A stretch of 64,000 nt of DNA, taken from Prochlorococcus marinus CUG1433 (GTDB taxonomy: Bacteria; Cyanobacteriota; Cyanobacteriia; PCC-6307; Cyanobiaceae). Of this stretch, positions 1-9,812 are shown piece after piece. The translations under genes were made by a program, and so were the position numbers. Each line of letters begins with the position of its first letter. The first letter of the stretch is position 1. The stretch lies in NCBI GenBank assembly GCA_017644425.1, contig JAEPLN010000001.1:992001-1056000 (forward strand). Reading direction: 5' to 3'. The notes beneath the pieces are model-generated. The model had not been told where the DNA came from, did not search any database, and worked only from the letters and a program-made list of their open reading frames with translations.

Positions 1-713
1 AATCGGTTTGTCAATCTCGGATCTTTTAAAGTTGCTTCTGTATTTGTTCCCCAAACAATGCCTTGATGAAGATCAGTAATCCTTACAAGATCATTTTTGT
101 TGTAGTAAAGAAATAATAATTGATCTAAAGTTTTAGTCATATGGTAAACACTACCTGGACTTGCAGGGTGTAATATTTCTTCTTCAAAGCGGCTTCCATC
201 TGGTTGTGGAACTTCAACTTTTAGATAACCTTCTGGAATTGTTGCACCTCTATGTGATCCATATCCGTAAACTCCCATTGTTCCTAAATGAACAACATGA
301 ATATCTAAATTACTCTCTACTATTGCAGCAAGAAGGTTGTGGGTGCCATTAACATTATTATCTACTGTATATCTTTTAGTAAAACTCGATTTCATTGAGT
401 AAGGCGCTGCTCTTTGTTCTGCAAAATGGATCACGGAATCTGGTTTTTCATCAATGAGCAAATTGAGTAATTTTTGATATTGTTTAGATATATCCATATT
501 AATAAATCTCATAGGCTTACCCCCAATCTCTTCCCATGCAGAAAGTCGTTCGGTTATAGAAGCAATTGGAGTTAAAGACTCTACCTCTAGATCAATATCA
601 ATTTTTCTACGACTTAAATTGTCGACAATAATTACATCATGATTTTGTTCTGCTAAATTCACCGCACAAGGCCAACCGCAAAAACCATCTCCACCTAAAA
701 CAATAACTTTCAC
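1..713 (-). CDS. sqdB: UDP-sulfoquinovose synthase, N-terminal part (runs off window)
   Basis: Makes UDP-sulfoquinovose from UDP-glucose and sulfite, the head-group donor for the thylakoid sulfolipid SQDG. About 237 N-terminal residues are present; the family is roughly 400 long, so the C-terminal part lies beyond the left edge. Visible are the Rossmann motif GGDGFCGWP at residues 7-15, the short-chain dehydrogenase triad elements Thr145 (HLGTMGVYG) and Tyr190-x3-Lys194 (SVYHMTK), and the family stretch GIVWGTNTEATL near the edge. The start is GTG at 713: an in-frame TGA lies immediately upstream, so no longer start is possible. It follows thiG on the same strand after a 171-base gap that probably holds its own promoter. 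Confidence 0.95.
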   Translation of the reverse strand, partial: MKVIVLGGDGFCGWPCAVNLAEQNHDVIIVDNLSRRKIDIDLEVESLTPIASITERLSAWEEIGGKPMRFINMDISKQYQKLLNLLIDEKPDSVIHFAEQRAAPYSMKSSFTKRYTVDNNVNGTHNLLAAIVESNLDIHVVHLGTMGVYGYGSHRGATIPEGYLKVEVPQPDGSRFEEEILHPASPGSVYHMTKTLDQLLFLYYNKNDLVRITDLHQGIVWGTNTEATLKDPRLTNR

Positions 714-884
714 TCAGAACTCCAGAATTAATAGATTCGTAATATATTTATTAAATTACTACAGTGTGCTTCCAATTTGCGAAAAAACATTGTAAATAGT
801 TTCAAATCTTCTTTCTTAAATCAGATAAATCAAATCAAATAATAAATTTTCACTGAATTTTAAAACTTTGCTTAATTAAAATAA

Positions 885-1679
885 CTATAAAGATATATTT
901 TTTTCCGGTGAACTTGCTACCGCAAAGTCTTGTTTTTTAATTCTTCCTGCAAGAAAAGCTTGCCTGCCAGCTTTAACTCCATAATTTATCGCTTGAGCCA
1001 TTAGAGGAGGATTTTCAGCTTGTGCTATTGCACTATTGATTAAGACACCATCAGCTCCAAGTTCCATAGCTTGAGAAGCTTCACTTGGAACCCCAATTCC
1101 TGCGTCAATTATTACTGGTACTTTTGCATTCTCAATAATTATACCTATATTTGATGAATTTAATAAACCTTGCCCAGAGCCAATTGGTGATCCTAAAGGC
1201 ATTACAGTTGAACAACCTATTTCTTCTAGTCTTTTTGCAAGAATAGGATCTGCATTGATATAAGGAAGTACAGCAAAACCTTTTTTTATTAAAATTTCGG
1301 CTGCTTTAAGGGTTTCTATTGGATCTGGTAGCAAGTACTTTTTGTCAGGAATAACTTCTAACTTCACAAAATTATTTTCCTCTTGACCAGACAATTTTGC
1401 AAGTTCTCTGCCCAAAATTGCTATTCTGACTGCCTCATCGGAATTAACGCAACCAGCTGTGTTAGGAAGCATCCAGTATTTTTTCCAGTTTATCTTCTCG
1501 AGTAAATTTTCTCCGGTTTGATCATTTTGAATTCTTCTAACAGCGACGGTTATAATTTCAGTTTCAGAATTTGACAAACTTTCTACCATATCTTGAGTAG
1601 ATTTGTATTTACCTGTACCCACCATTAATCTACTGGAAAATTGTTTTCCTCCAATTAGTAAAGATGAATAATTTTTCAT
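885..1679 (-). CDS. thiG: Thiazole synthase ThiG
   Basis: Forms the thiazole phosphate ring of thiamine from deoxyxylulose phosphate, dehydroglycine and ThiS thiocarboxylate. The 264-residue protein has the expected TIM-barrel length. Visible are VGTGKY near residue 20, NTAGC near 73-77, the Schiff-base lysine region VKLEVIPD (Lys106), [12 protein letters not shown] and the phosphate-binding end [13 protein letters not shown] followed by [12 protein letters not shown]. It starts 2 bases after the stop of the upstream TPR gene, so the two are probably co-transcribed. The other thiamine gene in the window, thiC, is far away at 53.7 kb and carries a TPP riboswitch; no riboswitch is seen in front of thiG. 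Confidence 0.96.
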   Translation of the reverse strand: MKNYSSLLIGGKQFSSRLMVGTGKYKSTQDMVESLSNSETEIITVAVRRIQNDQTGENLLEKINWKKYWMLPNTAGCVNSDEAVRIAILGRELAKLSGQEENNFVKLEVIPDKKYLLPDPIETLKAAEILIKKGFAVLPYINADPILAKRLEEIGCSTVMPLGSPIGSGQGLLNSSNIGIIIENAKVPVIIDAGIGVPSEASQAMELGADGVLINSAIAQAENPPLMAQAINYGVKAGRQAFLAGRIKKQDFAVASSPEKNISL

Positions 1680-1681
1680 AT

Positions 1682-2239
1682 TTAGAATCCCTTATCTTTG
1701 ATACCTTTATAAGGTTTGTAATTAATTCTTTTTTCTAACTCTTTACTTTTTTTTATTGCCGTTTTGTTTTTTGGATCTATCACTAAAACCTTCTGATATG
1801 TTGCATATGCTAAGTCATACTCAAGTAAACGCTGTTGTGCTGATGCGAGGTTATTTAGGGCTATAGGATATTCTGGAAGTGATTTGATTGCAGATTTATA
1901 GTATTTAATTGCTATTTTAAATTCATTTTGAGCAGCATAAGAAAATCCTAAAGCGTTATTTATTATCGCTTTAGCTTCATCAGGTTCATTTTCATAATGT
2001 TCAATTGCTTTTAAAAAAGTTTTAATTGCTTCAGGATATAATCTTTTTTTTATCTGAATAGACCCAAATTCATATAATTCTGTAGCTTTAGTGAGAGAAT
2101 CTAAACCTATTTGCTCGAACTTTACTAAATTTAATTCTTCACTTCTTGTTTTTAGAAATTGCCTGAATACAAAAATGGAAATTATTATTAGTACAACAAA
2201 AAGAATTATTAAATAGGATTGAAAGGAAGAAATTTCCAT
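1682..2239 (-). CDS. TPR-repeat protein with N-terminal membrane anchor
   Basis: A 185-residue protein with one hydrophobic helix at about residues 8-27 ([17 protein letters not shown]), followed by at least three tetratricopeptide-like helical pairs at roughly 50-160, for example [22 protein letters not shown] and [19 protein letters not shown]. It is probably a membrane-anchored scaffold with the TPR domain on one side. It lies between rplT (36 bases upstream) and thiG (2 bases downstream) in a minus-strand run. The partner is not evident. TPR proteins in cyanobacteria often assist photosystem or pigment assembly, but nothing here shows that. Confidence 0.85.
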   Translation of the reverse strand: MEISSFQSYLIILFVVLIIISIFVFRQFLKTRSEELNLVKFEQIGLDSLTKATELYEFGSIQIKKRLYPEAIKTFLKAIEHYENEPDEAKAIINNALGFSYAAQNEFKIAIKYYKSAIKSLPEYPIALNNLASAQQRLLEYDLAYATYQKVLVIDPKNKTAIKKSKELEKRINYKPYKGIKDKGF

Positions 2240-2275
2240 TATTTATAATTACTTTTTAAATTATATTCTTTTTTT

Positions 2276-2623
2276 TTAATTACTAACTGAAGAAACAATT
2301 TTTTCAAAACACTTAGGGTCGTTCAATGCTAATTGAGCAAGCATTTTTCTGTTAATAATAATTTCTGAGTTTTTCATCCCATTTATTAACTTGCTGTAGT
2401 TTGTTCCATTTATTCTGGCAGATGCGTTAATTCTAGAAATCCAAAGTCTCCTAAAATCTCTTTTTCTTCTTCTTCTGTCTCTGTAAGCATTACAAAGAGC
2501 TTTCATCACTCTTTGATTTGCGGTTCTGAAAAGATTTTTGTTACCACCTCTGAAACCTTTTGCAAGATTTAAGATTTTGTTTCTTCTTTTTCTGGCTATG
2601 TTGCCTCTTTTTACGCGTGCCAT
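2276..2623 (-). CDS. rplT: 50S ribosomal protein L20
   Basis: Large-subunit assembly protein L20, which binds 23S rRNA early. The 115 residues start [18 protein letters not shown], and the very basic helix ([20 protein letters not shown]) is the family hallmark. The C-terminal domain ends in the usual FEKIVSSV region. It is preceded by rpmI with a 28-base gap, the classic rpmI-rplT pair. infC, which often heads this operon in other bacteria, is about 30 kb away in this window. In several bacteria L20 represses its own operon by binding the leader, but I cannot see a clear mimic structure here. Confidence 0.98.
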   Translation of the reverse strand: MARVKRGNIARKRRNKILNLAKGFRGGNKNLFRTANQRVMKALCNAYRDRRRRKRDFRRLWISRINASARINGTNYSKLINGMKNSEIIINRKMLAQLALNDPKCFEKIVSSVSN

Positions 2624-2651
2624 GAATATCTAATAAAAATTGGTTAAAGAT

Positions 2652-2849
2652 TTATGCGTATGGAATCATTAATCTTACATTATCAGCATCTCTTTCATCA
2701 ACTACAGCTTTTGTTGATAGATGTCTTTTTAATTTTGAACTTTTATGATCAAGTAAATGATTATGGAAAGCTCTTCTTCTCATAAATTTACCCGTCGCAG
2801 TAGCTTTAAATCTTTTGGCAGCTGATTTACGAGTTTTTAGTTTAGACAT
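2652..2849 (-). CDS. rpmI: 50S ribosomal protein L35
   Basis: Small basic large-subunit protein of 65 residues, normal for the family, with the signature [21 protein letters not shown] at the N-terminus and [23 protein letters not shown] at the end (given here only as landmarks). It is the first gene of a minus-strand run rpmI-rplT-TPR-thiG. It is divergent from the SpoIID-like gene, with 91 bases between the two start codons that must hold both promoters. Confidence 0.98.
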
Positions 2850-2940
2850 TTAAGTCAAATATGTTTAATTAGGATAATCTAAACCTTAATACGCATTGGT
2901 GCAAATTAAAGTTTTTAATTGATAAGGAAATTTCTAACTT

Positions 2941-4479
2941 ATGAAACTTAAATTTGCACTTTTAAACCTATTTTTAGCTTGTATTTCTCTTTGTATAACT
3001 AATATTAAATTTACTTCTAATTTAAAAGCAGAAGAATTACTAAAGGTTGAACTCAATAGAGAAATTAAAAAAGGAAAATTTTTAATTGGTTTAAAGCAAT
3101 ATTTAGGCGGGGAAAATGATAGTTTTTCAAAAAAAAGGAATATAACCTTTATAACGGATAAAGGTTTTTTAAATCTGATATCGTCTAACGGCATTAAACA
3201 TAAATCAAAACAGATTAATATTTCCTGGGTGGATATACCCATCAAAAATCCAAAAAAAATTGAAAGAGTTGTTTTTGGTCCTTTTGCTAGCTATGAATCA
3301 GCAAAAAAACAGGCAAAAAAACTTCAAGATAAAGGATATGAGACGACTATTGCTTACCCTAAAAATTGGGAAGTATGGATTCCACTTGAAGATGATCTAC
3401 CAGAGTTTGAATTAAAAAATAAGATTTTCAGAAAAATAAAAAACTTTCAAATTACTCCTGTTCTTAGAAGTGAACATAATGTTATTAAACTCGAAGGACC
3501 TGTATATATTTATGCTGAAGAAGAAATAAAAATAAATGGTGTCAATTTTGGCAAAAATTTTTATTTTTTAAAAGATTCTTATGGAACTTGGACATTAGTT
3601 CAAAAAATTGAGTTTGACGATTATTTGGCAGGTGTTTTGCCATACGAAATTGGACCGAATTCTCCTTTGGAAGCACTCAAGGCTCAAGCAGTTATAGCAA
3701 GAACTTGGGGAATTTTTAATTCTGATAGATTTAATATGGATAAATATCATTTATGTATAAGTACTCAGTGTCAAGTTTATAAACCTTCTAAAATTAAAAA
3801 TAAAAAAGTACAAAAAGCAATAGAAGCAACTTCAAATTTAATTCTCACGTATAGAAATCAACCAGTAAATGCTTTTTACCATGGTTCTAATGGTGGCGTA
3901 TCTGCTAGTGCAGGAGAGTCTTGGCAAATCCAAGATTATTCTTATTTCGAATCAATCATTGATGGTTCTAAATCAATCAATAAAAATTTTAAACTTCCAA
4001 TTACAAATGAATCTGATTTAAATAATTTTTTAGATTTTGACATAGAACAGTTTTATGGGAGTAATCATTCTCTTTTTCGATGGAATAAGAAAATTTCTAG
4101 TCTTGAAATTAAAGAAAAGTTAATTAAAAACAAACTTATAAATATTAATGAAGATGTTTTGGATTTAAATTCTATTGAACGTGGGTCTAGTGGCAGAGTG
4201 ACAAAATTGGAAATACAAACGGACAAAGGTAATAAATCTATTGTTCTTATTAAAGATGATATTCGACGGGTATTAAATTTTTTACCTAGTAATTTGTTTA
4301 CTATTAATAAATTAAATGATGATTTATGGCATTTGAGAGGAGGAGGCTTCGGTCATGGTGTAGGTTTATCTCAGTCAGGAGCAATTGAAATGGCTAAATT
4401 AGGATTCTCTTATGAACAAATATTGAATCATTACTATCGAGATGTAAAACTGAAAAAATTTGAGATATTGTCTCAATGA
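2941..4479 (+). CDS. SpoIID/LytB-domain protein (exported)
   Basis: A 512-residue protein related to SpoIID and the amidase enhancer LytB. SpoIID cleaves glycan strands from which peptides have been removed. The N-terminus is a signal-like hydrophobic segment (LKFALLNLFLACISLCI). A SPOR-like segment (VVFGPFASYESAKKQAKKL) lies near residue 110, and the SpoIID domain spans about 210-505 with YLAGVLPYEIGPNSPLEALKAQAV, ARTWG and the C-terminal signature GGGFGHGVGLSQSGA. Cyanobacteria do not sporulate, so a role in peptidoglycan remodelling is inferred. The next gene (27 bases on) is a membrane glycosyltransferase, suggesting a small envelope unit. Substrate and partner amidase are not shown by sequence. 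Confidence 0.92.
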   Translation: MKLKFALLNLFLACISLCITNIKFTSNLKAEELLKVELNREIKKGKFLIGLKQYLGGENDSFSKKRNITFITDKGFLNLISSNGIKHKSKQINISWVDIPIKNPKKIERVVFGPFASYESAKKQAKKLQDKGYETTIAYPKNWEVWIPLEDDLPEFELKNKIFRKIKNFQITPVLRSEHNVIKLEGPVYIYAEEEIKINGVNFGKNFYFLKDSYGTWTLVQKIEFDDYLAGVLPYEIGPNSPLEALKAQAVIARTWGIFNSDRFNMDKYHLCISTQCQVYKPSKIKNKKVQKAIEATSNLILTYRNQPVNAFYHGSNGGVSASAGESWQIQDYSYFESIIDGSKSINKNFKLPITNESDLNNFLDFDIEQFYGSNHSLFRWNKKISSLEIKEKLIKNKLININEDVLDLNSIERGSSGRVTKLEIQTDKGNKSIVLIKDDIRRVLNFLPSNLFTINKLNDDLWHLRGGGFGHGVGLSQSGAIEMAKLGFSYEQILNHYYRDVKLKKFEILSQ

Positions 4480-4506
4480 AAGTTAAGTAATTAAAAATTT
4501 ACTTTT

Positions 4507-5808
4507 ATGAGCAAGGGTTTTTATAAAAATCGAAGACCGAAGTCGTTTATATTTCTTAGTGTTTGTTTTTTAGTAGCTTTTATTCCTCATGCTTACAACA
4601 TCGAAAATTTCTTTAATATTATATTGATTCTTTCTTTTGTGATTGTTTTTTACGGTTTAATAATTATTTCTAGTAATTTCAAAAGGAACAACGTTTTAAA
4701 TACTGTAAACAGCAGAATTAGCAATAAAGAGTTACCTGTGCTTGATATTTTAGTCGCGGCTAGAGATGAGGAGAATGTTATAGCAAGATTAGTTGAAAGA
4801 TTATTTAGTTTAGATTATCCAACAAATAAATTAAATATTTATATAATCGATGATGGCAGTTCTGATAAGACGCCTTTAATTTTAGATCGATTATCTAGAC
4901 AATATGACAAGTTAAAAGTCGTAAGTCGTTCTCCAAATGCAGGAGGAGGAAAGTCAGGAGCTTTGAATTATGCCTTGAAGTTTACTCATGGGGAATGGTT
5001 ATTAGTTTTGGATGCTGATGCTGAATTAAAAAAAGATTCTTTGATAAGGTTATTTAGTTTTGTAGAAGAGGGTAATTGGTCTGCAGTTCAACTAAGAAAA
5101 TCAGTAACAAATGTAAGTAAGAATTTTTTAACTTCCTGTCAGTCAATGGAAATGGCTATGGACGCAATCTTTCAATGTGGAAGATTATCAGTTGCTGGAG
5201 TTTCTGAATTAAGGGGAAATGGTCAATTAATTAAGAAAGAAACATTATTGGCATGTGGTTCATTTAATGAAGATACAGTTACAGATGATCTTGATTTGAG
5301 TTTAAGATTATTACTATCAAAATCTAGAATTGGAATCTTATGGGATCCTCCAGTCATGGAGGAAGCAGTTGAGAATTTAAATGCTTTGTTAGCGCAAAGA
5401 CAAAGATGGGCAGAGGGGGGTTTGCAAAGATTCTTTGATTATGGAGATCAATTGTTTACTAAAAAAATTGATTATTTCCAGAAATTTGATTTAACTTACT
5501 TTTTTATATTGCAATATGCTCTACCAATCATTTCTATTTTTGATTTAGTTTTCAGTATTGCCTTATTAGATTCACCAATTTACTGGCCGATTTCATTAAC
5601 AGCTTTTACGTTATCTGGAATTGCTTTTTGGTACGGGTCTTCTTGTAAAAGCGAAGTACCTGTATTGCAAAAAAGCAACTTTTTGATGGTATTTTTATCG
5701 CTTTTTTATTTATCACATTGGTTTTTAGTAATTCCTTGGGTAACACTAAAGATGTCTATTTTTCCCAAAAAGATACTCTGGCGAAAAACTCTTCATACTG
5801 GAGTTTAA
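4507..5808 (+). CDS. Membrane family-2 glycosyltransferase
   Basis: A processive-type GT-A glycosyltransferase of 433 residues. Two N-terminal membrane helices (about 12-55) precede the catalytic domain, which shows the nucleotide-binding DDGSSD, the DADAE metal motif, the DDLDLSLRLL acceptor-site aspartates and the QRQRWAEGG motif of the (Q/R)xxRW type. About three further helices follow at the C-terminus. The layout resembles bacterial synthases of surface polysaccharide or glycolipid that use a UDP-sugar. The acceptor and sugar cannot be told from sequence. It ends one base before the convergent dnaX stop. Confidence 0.9.
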   Translation: MSKGFYKNRRPKSFIFLSVCFLVAFIPHAYNIENFFNIILILSFVIVFYGLIIISSNFKRNNVLNTVNSRISNKELPVLDILVAARDEENVIARLVERLFSLDYPTNKLNIYIIDDGSSDKTPLILDRLSRQYDKLKVVSRSPNAGGGKSGALNYALKFTHGEWLLVLDADAELKKDSLIRLFSFVEEGNWSAVQLRKSVTNVSKNFLTSCQSMEMAMDAIFQCGRLSVAGVSELRGNGQLIKKETLLACGSFNEDTVTDDLDLSLRLLLSKSRIGILWDPPVMEEAVENLNALLAQRQRWAEGGLQRFFDYGDQLFTKKIDYFQKFDLTYFFILQYALPIISIFDLVFSIALLDSPIYWPISLTAFTLSGIAFWYGSSCKSEVPVLQKSNFLMVFLSLFYLSHWFLVIPWVTLKMSIFPKKILWRKTLHTGV

Positions 5809-5809
5809 T

Positions 5810-7573
5810 TTATTCATCAAGATCTATAATTTCTCCATTAAAAAAATTTGCTAAGTTTTTTGAACTATCATCATAAGTTTCCTCATTAGATATTTTTGTT
5901 GAAGAATTACTTTTTGGTTCTATTTTTTTTATTGGTTGAAAATTATTTGTTTCATTTTGGTTTATTTTTGGAGTGATTGTTGGGTTACTTTTATTTAATT
6001 GCTTGGTTGAAAAATTTAGTATTATTCGATCTCCAAATATCTTTTTTACAGTATTTTCAATTATAACTTTTCTGCTTTTTATCATATTTTCCCAGTTCGG
6101 AGATAATGCAATTGTGATTTTTTCCGAATCAAAACTTTCAAGTTCAGCTTGTTGTGAAAGTAACATTCTTGTCGATGGTAACTCTACTTTAGAAAGAATT
6201 AATTCCCATTTATCTTTTAAATCATTTGATCCAGGATTATTTTGATTATTGTCAGAAATATTTTCTATACTTTCTTTTCCAAGAACTTCAAATTTTTCTA
6301 ATTTTTCATCTTTTTTTTCTATTAATTCCTCGCGACTTATCTCTTTTTTGATACTTGGTTTTTCAATTTCATTAGAAATATTTGCTTTATTAAAAAATGC
6401 AATGTTTTTTCTACTCTCATGATTCTCCTCAGACGTATTATTTTTAATTTCTTGCTTATTTGCAAAACTTTTTATATCTTGACTACCTAGAAGGCCAGTT
6501 AAGTGTATTTCAAGCCAAAGCCTTGGATTATCGCTTGATTTGATTTGATATTCAATATTTCTCAGATTATTATGCCAATTAATTATTGTTGATTTATTTA
6601 TTTTGTTTGAGATTTGATCTAATTCATCTCGAAATTCATCAGACGTATAATAAAGATCTGAATATTTATTATTTGTAGTGTGTAATAGTAGATCTCTTGT
6701 TATATTTAATAATCCGGTGATTATTTGAAGAGGTTCGTTTCCGGCATCATATAATTTGTTGCAGGTGATAATTAATGACTCTGGATTATTCTCAACCAAT
6801 GATTTAATCAGATTTGTTAATTCACTTTCTGATACTTCTCCTAGAAGGTTTTGGATATTATTAATTGTTATCCCTTCTGGTAAAAGATTCAACTGTTCAA
6901 GGAGGCTTTGTGCATCTCTCATTCCTCCATTAGATCTTTTTGCAATCATTTTTAAGGCTTGAACTTCGTACTCAATGGATTCTTTTTCGGCGATTTCTGA
7001 TAAATGTTGAAAAATATCACTGGGGCTTATTCTTCTAAAATCAAACTTTTGGCATCTACTTTGTATTGTATTTAATACTCGCTCAGGATTCGTTGTCGCA
7101 AGGATAAATACTACTCTTGAGGGCGGTTCTTCAATAGTTTTTAGTAAAGCATTTGAAGCTGCAGTTGAAAGCATATGACATTCATCAATTACATATACTT
7201 TCCATCTCGCTTGTGTAGGAGCAAATCTCGCTCTTTCTATAATTTCTCTTATATTTTCTACTCCTGTGTTTGATGCTGCATCAATCTCGATAATATCCAG
7301 AGCGCTCCCATCTGTAATTTGTCTACATAAGTCACATTTATCACAAGGAGTTATCGTAGGTTGGTCGAATGCCTGGCAATTTAGAGATTTTGCAAATATT
7401 CTTGCACTTGATGTTTTTCCAGTGCCTCTTGGGCCATTAAAAAGATATGCAGAAGCAATTTTTTTTGTTAATAGTGCTTGTTTGAGTGTAATGGATATAA
7501 ATTTTTGCCCAACCAGTTCGTCTAAGTTGTTTGGTCTATATTTTTGATGAAAAGGCTTATGTATATTTTGCAT
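5810..7573 (-). CDS. dnaX: DNA polymerase III tau/gamma subunit
   Basis: Clamp-loader ATPase of the replicase. The 587 residues contain an N-terminal AAA+ domain with YRPNNLDELVGQ, Walker A GPRGTGKTS at about 46, four zinc-binding cysteines (C67-x8-C-x2-C-x2-C region), Walker B VYVIDECHML and the SRC sensor motif (TIQSRCQKFDF). A clamp-loader collar follows to about 360, then a charged low-complexity linker and a C-terminal tau-like region. An uninterrupted A8 run at codons 419-421 could permit slippage to a gamma-like product (see findings). It is last in the tig-clpP-clpX-dnaX run, 57 bases after clpX. Confidence 0.97.
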   Translation of the reverse strand: MQNIHKPFHQKYRPNNLDELVGQKFISITLKQALLTKKIASAYLFNGPRGTGKTSSARIFAKSLNCQAFDQPTITPCDKCDLCRQITDGSALDIIEIDAASNTGVENIREIIERARFAPTQARWKVYVIDECHMLSTAASNALLKTIEEPPSRVVFILATTNPERVLNTIQSRCQKFDFRRISPSDIFQHLSEIAEKESIEYEVQALKMIAKRSNGGMRDAQSLLEQLNLLPEGITINNIQNLLGEVSESELTNLIKSLVENNPESLIITCNKLYDAGNEPLQIITGLLNITRDLLLHTTNNKYSDLYYTSDEFRDELDQISNKINKSTIINWHNNLRNIEYQIKSSDNPRLWLEIHLTGLLGSQDIKSFANKQEIKNNTSEENHESRKNIAFFNKANISNEIEKPSIKKEISREELIEKKDEKLEKFEVLGKESIENISDNNQNNPGSNDLKDKWELILSKVELPSTRMLLSQQAELESFDSEKITIALSPNWENMIKSRKVIIENTVKKIFGDRIILNFSTKQLNKSNPTITPKINQNETNNFQPIKKIEPKSNSSTKISNEETYDDSSKNLANFFNGEIIDLDE

Positions 7574-7630
7574 TTATTTTTCATTAATTAGAAAAATTCG
7601 GGATTCAATTAAAAAAATTAAACTCTAATT

Positions 7631-8998
7631 TTATGCAGACTCTTTAATAATTCTTTTTGATCCTGAAGGTAGTTTAACAATTTTAGACGAGAACAAATTA
7701 TCTACCATTTTTTTCGTAATTGTGAATTCTTTTATATTTTCTTCAGAAGGCAAAGTGTACATTATGTCTAGCATTAGCTCTTCAATTATTGATCTTAATG
7801 CTCTTGCACCTGTTTTTCTTTTATATGCTTCATTTGCTATCGCTTCAACAGAATCAGGCTCAAATGATAATTCAACATTATCCATACTGAGCAACGTTTT
7901 GAATTGCTTTACTAATGCATCTCTTGGTTGAGTCAAAATAGATTCTAAAGTTTCTTTAGTAAGACGATCTAGTACAGCACAAACCGGAATTCTTCCAATA
8001 AATTCTGGAATTAGGCCATATTTCACTAAGTCATCTAATTCTAAATTTTTTAGGGAATCTCTTGGATCTACTATTTTTTTTGTATCAACTTTGTTTTGAT
8101 CTGAATTGGTGGTAAATCCTATAGAGTGTTTACCCATACGCTTTTGAACGATATCCTCTAAACCTATAAAAGCCCCCCCGCAAATAAATAATATTTGACT
8201 TGTATCAATTTGGATGCAGTCATGATAAGGATGTTTTCTTCCGCCTTGTGGTGGCACATTAGCAATTGTTCCTTCAAGCATTTTTAATAATGCTTGCTGA
8301 ACTCCTTCACCAGAGACATCTCTAGTAATTGAAGGATTCTCGCTTTTTCTTGCAATTTTATCTATTTCATCAATATAAATAATTCCTTTTTGAGCTAGTT
8401 CTACATTCATTTCTGATTTCTGTAGAAGTCTTAAAAGTATGTTTTCAACATCCTCCCCAACATATCCAGCTTCTGTCAAAGTCGTAGCATCAGCTACTGC
8501 AAAAGGAACATCCAGAAACTCTGCTAAAGTTTGTGCCAATAATGTTTTTCCACTTCCAGTAGGGCCTATGAGTAAAATATTTGATTTTTGTAATTTAGTT
8601 GCTTGTGAATCTGTTACATTGTTTTTTTTACTATCTTCTTTAACTTTCCAAGCTAATCGCTTGTAGTGATTGTATACGGCTACTGATAATATTTTTTTTG
8701 CAGATTCCTGTCCAACAACTTGATTATCTAGAAAACTTTTAATTTCTAATGGCTTAGGTATTGAGGTTAATTCTAAAGGAACAGATTTTTTTGGATTATC
8801 AGTTGGTAATTTCTTTTTTACTTGCGCAGAGTTGTTTGTGATCACTTGATTATCAAGTAGTTCTTCATCGAGAATTTCATTACAAAGATCTATGCACTCA
8901 TCACAGATATAAACCCCAGGACCAGCTATAAGCTTTCTTACTTGGTCTTGTGATTTCCCGCAAAATGAACATTTAAGATGGGCGTCGAATTTAGCCAT
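7631..8998 (-). CDS. clpX: ATP-dependent Clp protease ATP-binding subunit ClpX
   Basis: Hexameric AAA+ unfoldase that recognises tagged proteins and feeds ClpP. The 455-residue protein begins with the zinc-binding domain (Cys10, Cys13, Cys32, Cys35), followed by Walker A GPTGSGKT, Walker [10 protein letters not shown], the [23 protein letters not shown] region (part only) and the arginine-finger and sensor motifs [12 protein letters not shown]. An IGF-type loop for ClpP docking is visible in the KHSIGF segment. It is 104 bases downstream of clpP on the same strand, the standard clpP-clpX order. Confidence 0.98.
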   Translation of the reverse strand: MAKFDAHLKCSFCGKSQDQVRKLIAGPGVYICDECIDLCNEILDEELLDNQVITNNSAQVKKKLPTDNPKKSVPLELTSIPKPLEIKSFLDNQVVGQESAKKILSVAVYNHYKRLAWKVKEDSKKNNVTDSQATKLQKSNILLIGPTGSGKTLLAQTLAEFLDVPFAVADATTLTEAGYVGEDVENILLRLLQKSEMNVELAQKGIIYIDEIDKIARKSENPSITRDVSGEGVQQALLKMLEGTIANVPPQGGRKHPYHDCIQIDTSQILFICGGAFIGLEDIVQKRMGKHSIGFTTNSDQNKVDTKKIVDPRDSLKNLELDDLVKYGLIPEFIGRIPVCAVLDRLTKETLESILTQPRDALVKQFKTLLSMDNVELSFEPDSVEAIANEAYKRKTGARALRSIIEELMLDIMYTLPSEENIKEFTITKKMVDNLFSSKIVKLPSGSKRIIKESA

Positions 8999-9102
8999 CG
9001 ATTACAATTTTTAAAGTGAAAGGTGTTAAATATTCCCTATTCCCTAGGATTGCTTATAAATATCGATTCGTCATCATATTCTTAAAAAATAAGTATCCCT
9101 TG

Positions 9103-9747
9103 TCACTTTTTGATAACTTTATCAATTAATCCATATTCAATTGCTTCCGAGGGAGATAAAAAGTAATCTCTTTCTGTATCTTCATTAATTTTTTCTAAAG
9201 GTTGACCAGTATGTTCTGCTAAAAGCGAATTTAATGTTTTCTTGAGAAAAAGTATTTCTTTAGCTTGTATCTCAATCTCTACTGCTTGACCTTGAGCACC
9301 TCCCAGAGGTTGATGAATCATAATCCGAGAATTAGGTAAAGCCAATCTTTTCCCCTTTGCTCCTCCAGAAAGTAGAAATGCCCCCATACTTGCCGCTACT
9401 CCAAAGCATATTGTTACTACATCAGGGGATATTTGTTGCATAGTATCGTATATGGCCATTCCTGCAGTTACTGAGCCACCAGGAGAATTAATATATATTT
9501 GTATGTCTTTTTCGGGATCTTCCGCTTCAAGAAATAATAATTGTGCAACAAGTGAGTCAGATACTTGATCATTAATTCCAGTACCTAAAAAAATTATTCT
9601 CTCCCTCAATAGTCTTGAATATATATCAAAAGCTCTTTCTCCTCTTCCTGATTGTTCAATAACTGTAGGAACTGCAGCAATAGTTTTGTTATTACTTTCA
9701 TAAGAACTTATGGAGCTTTGGATTAAATGTTTTTTTTCTGAGTTCAC
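9103..9747 (-). CDS. clpP: ATP-dependent Clp protease proteolytic subunit ClpP
   Basis: Serine protease subunit that forms the tetradecameric ClpP chamber. The 214 residues carry the nucleophile Ser120 in GVAASMGAF, His145 in [10 protein letters not shown] and an aspartate near 194 in the [12 protein letters not shown] segment, so the catalytic triad is complete. The N-terminus has a roughly 30-residue leader before the conserved [12 protein letters not shown], as in many ClpP precursors. Upstream is tig (65 bases) and downstream clpX. Cyanobacteria keep several ClpP paralogues; the adjacency to clpX suggests that this one pairs with ClpX. Confidence 0.97.
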   Translation of the reverse strand: MNSEKKHLIQSSISSYESNNKTIAAVPTVIEQSGRGERAFDIYSRLLRERIIFLGTGINDQVSDSLVAQLLFLEAEDPEKDIQIYINSPGGSVTAGMAIYDTMQQISPDVVTICFGVAASMGAFLLSGGAKGKRLALPNSRIMIHQPLGGAQGQAVEIEIQAKEILFLKKTLNSLLAEHTGQPLEKINEDTERDYFLSPSEAIEYGLIDKVIKK

Positions 9748-9812
9748 AATTTAGTTTTCGTCTTATAAATAATTTAAGGGGTTTTTGTTTAATTAGTAGG
9801 AAATTTCATAAA

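Noticed and set aside
161-352. 63-codon plus-strand open frame
   Set aside because: It lies antisense inside sqdB, which shows family motifs over its whole visible length.
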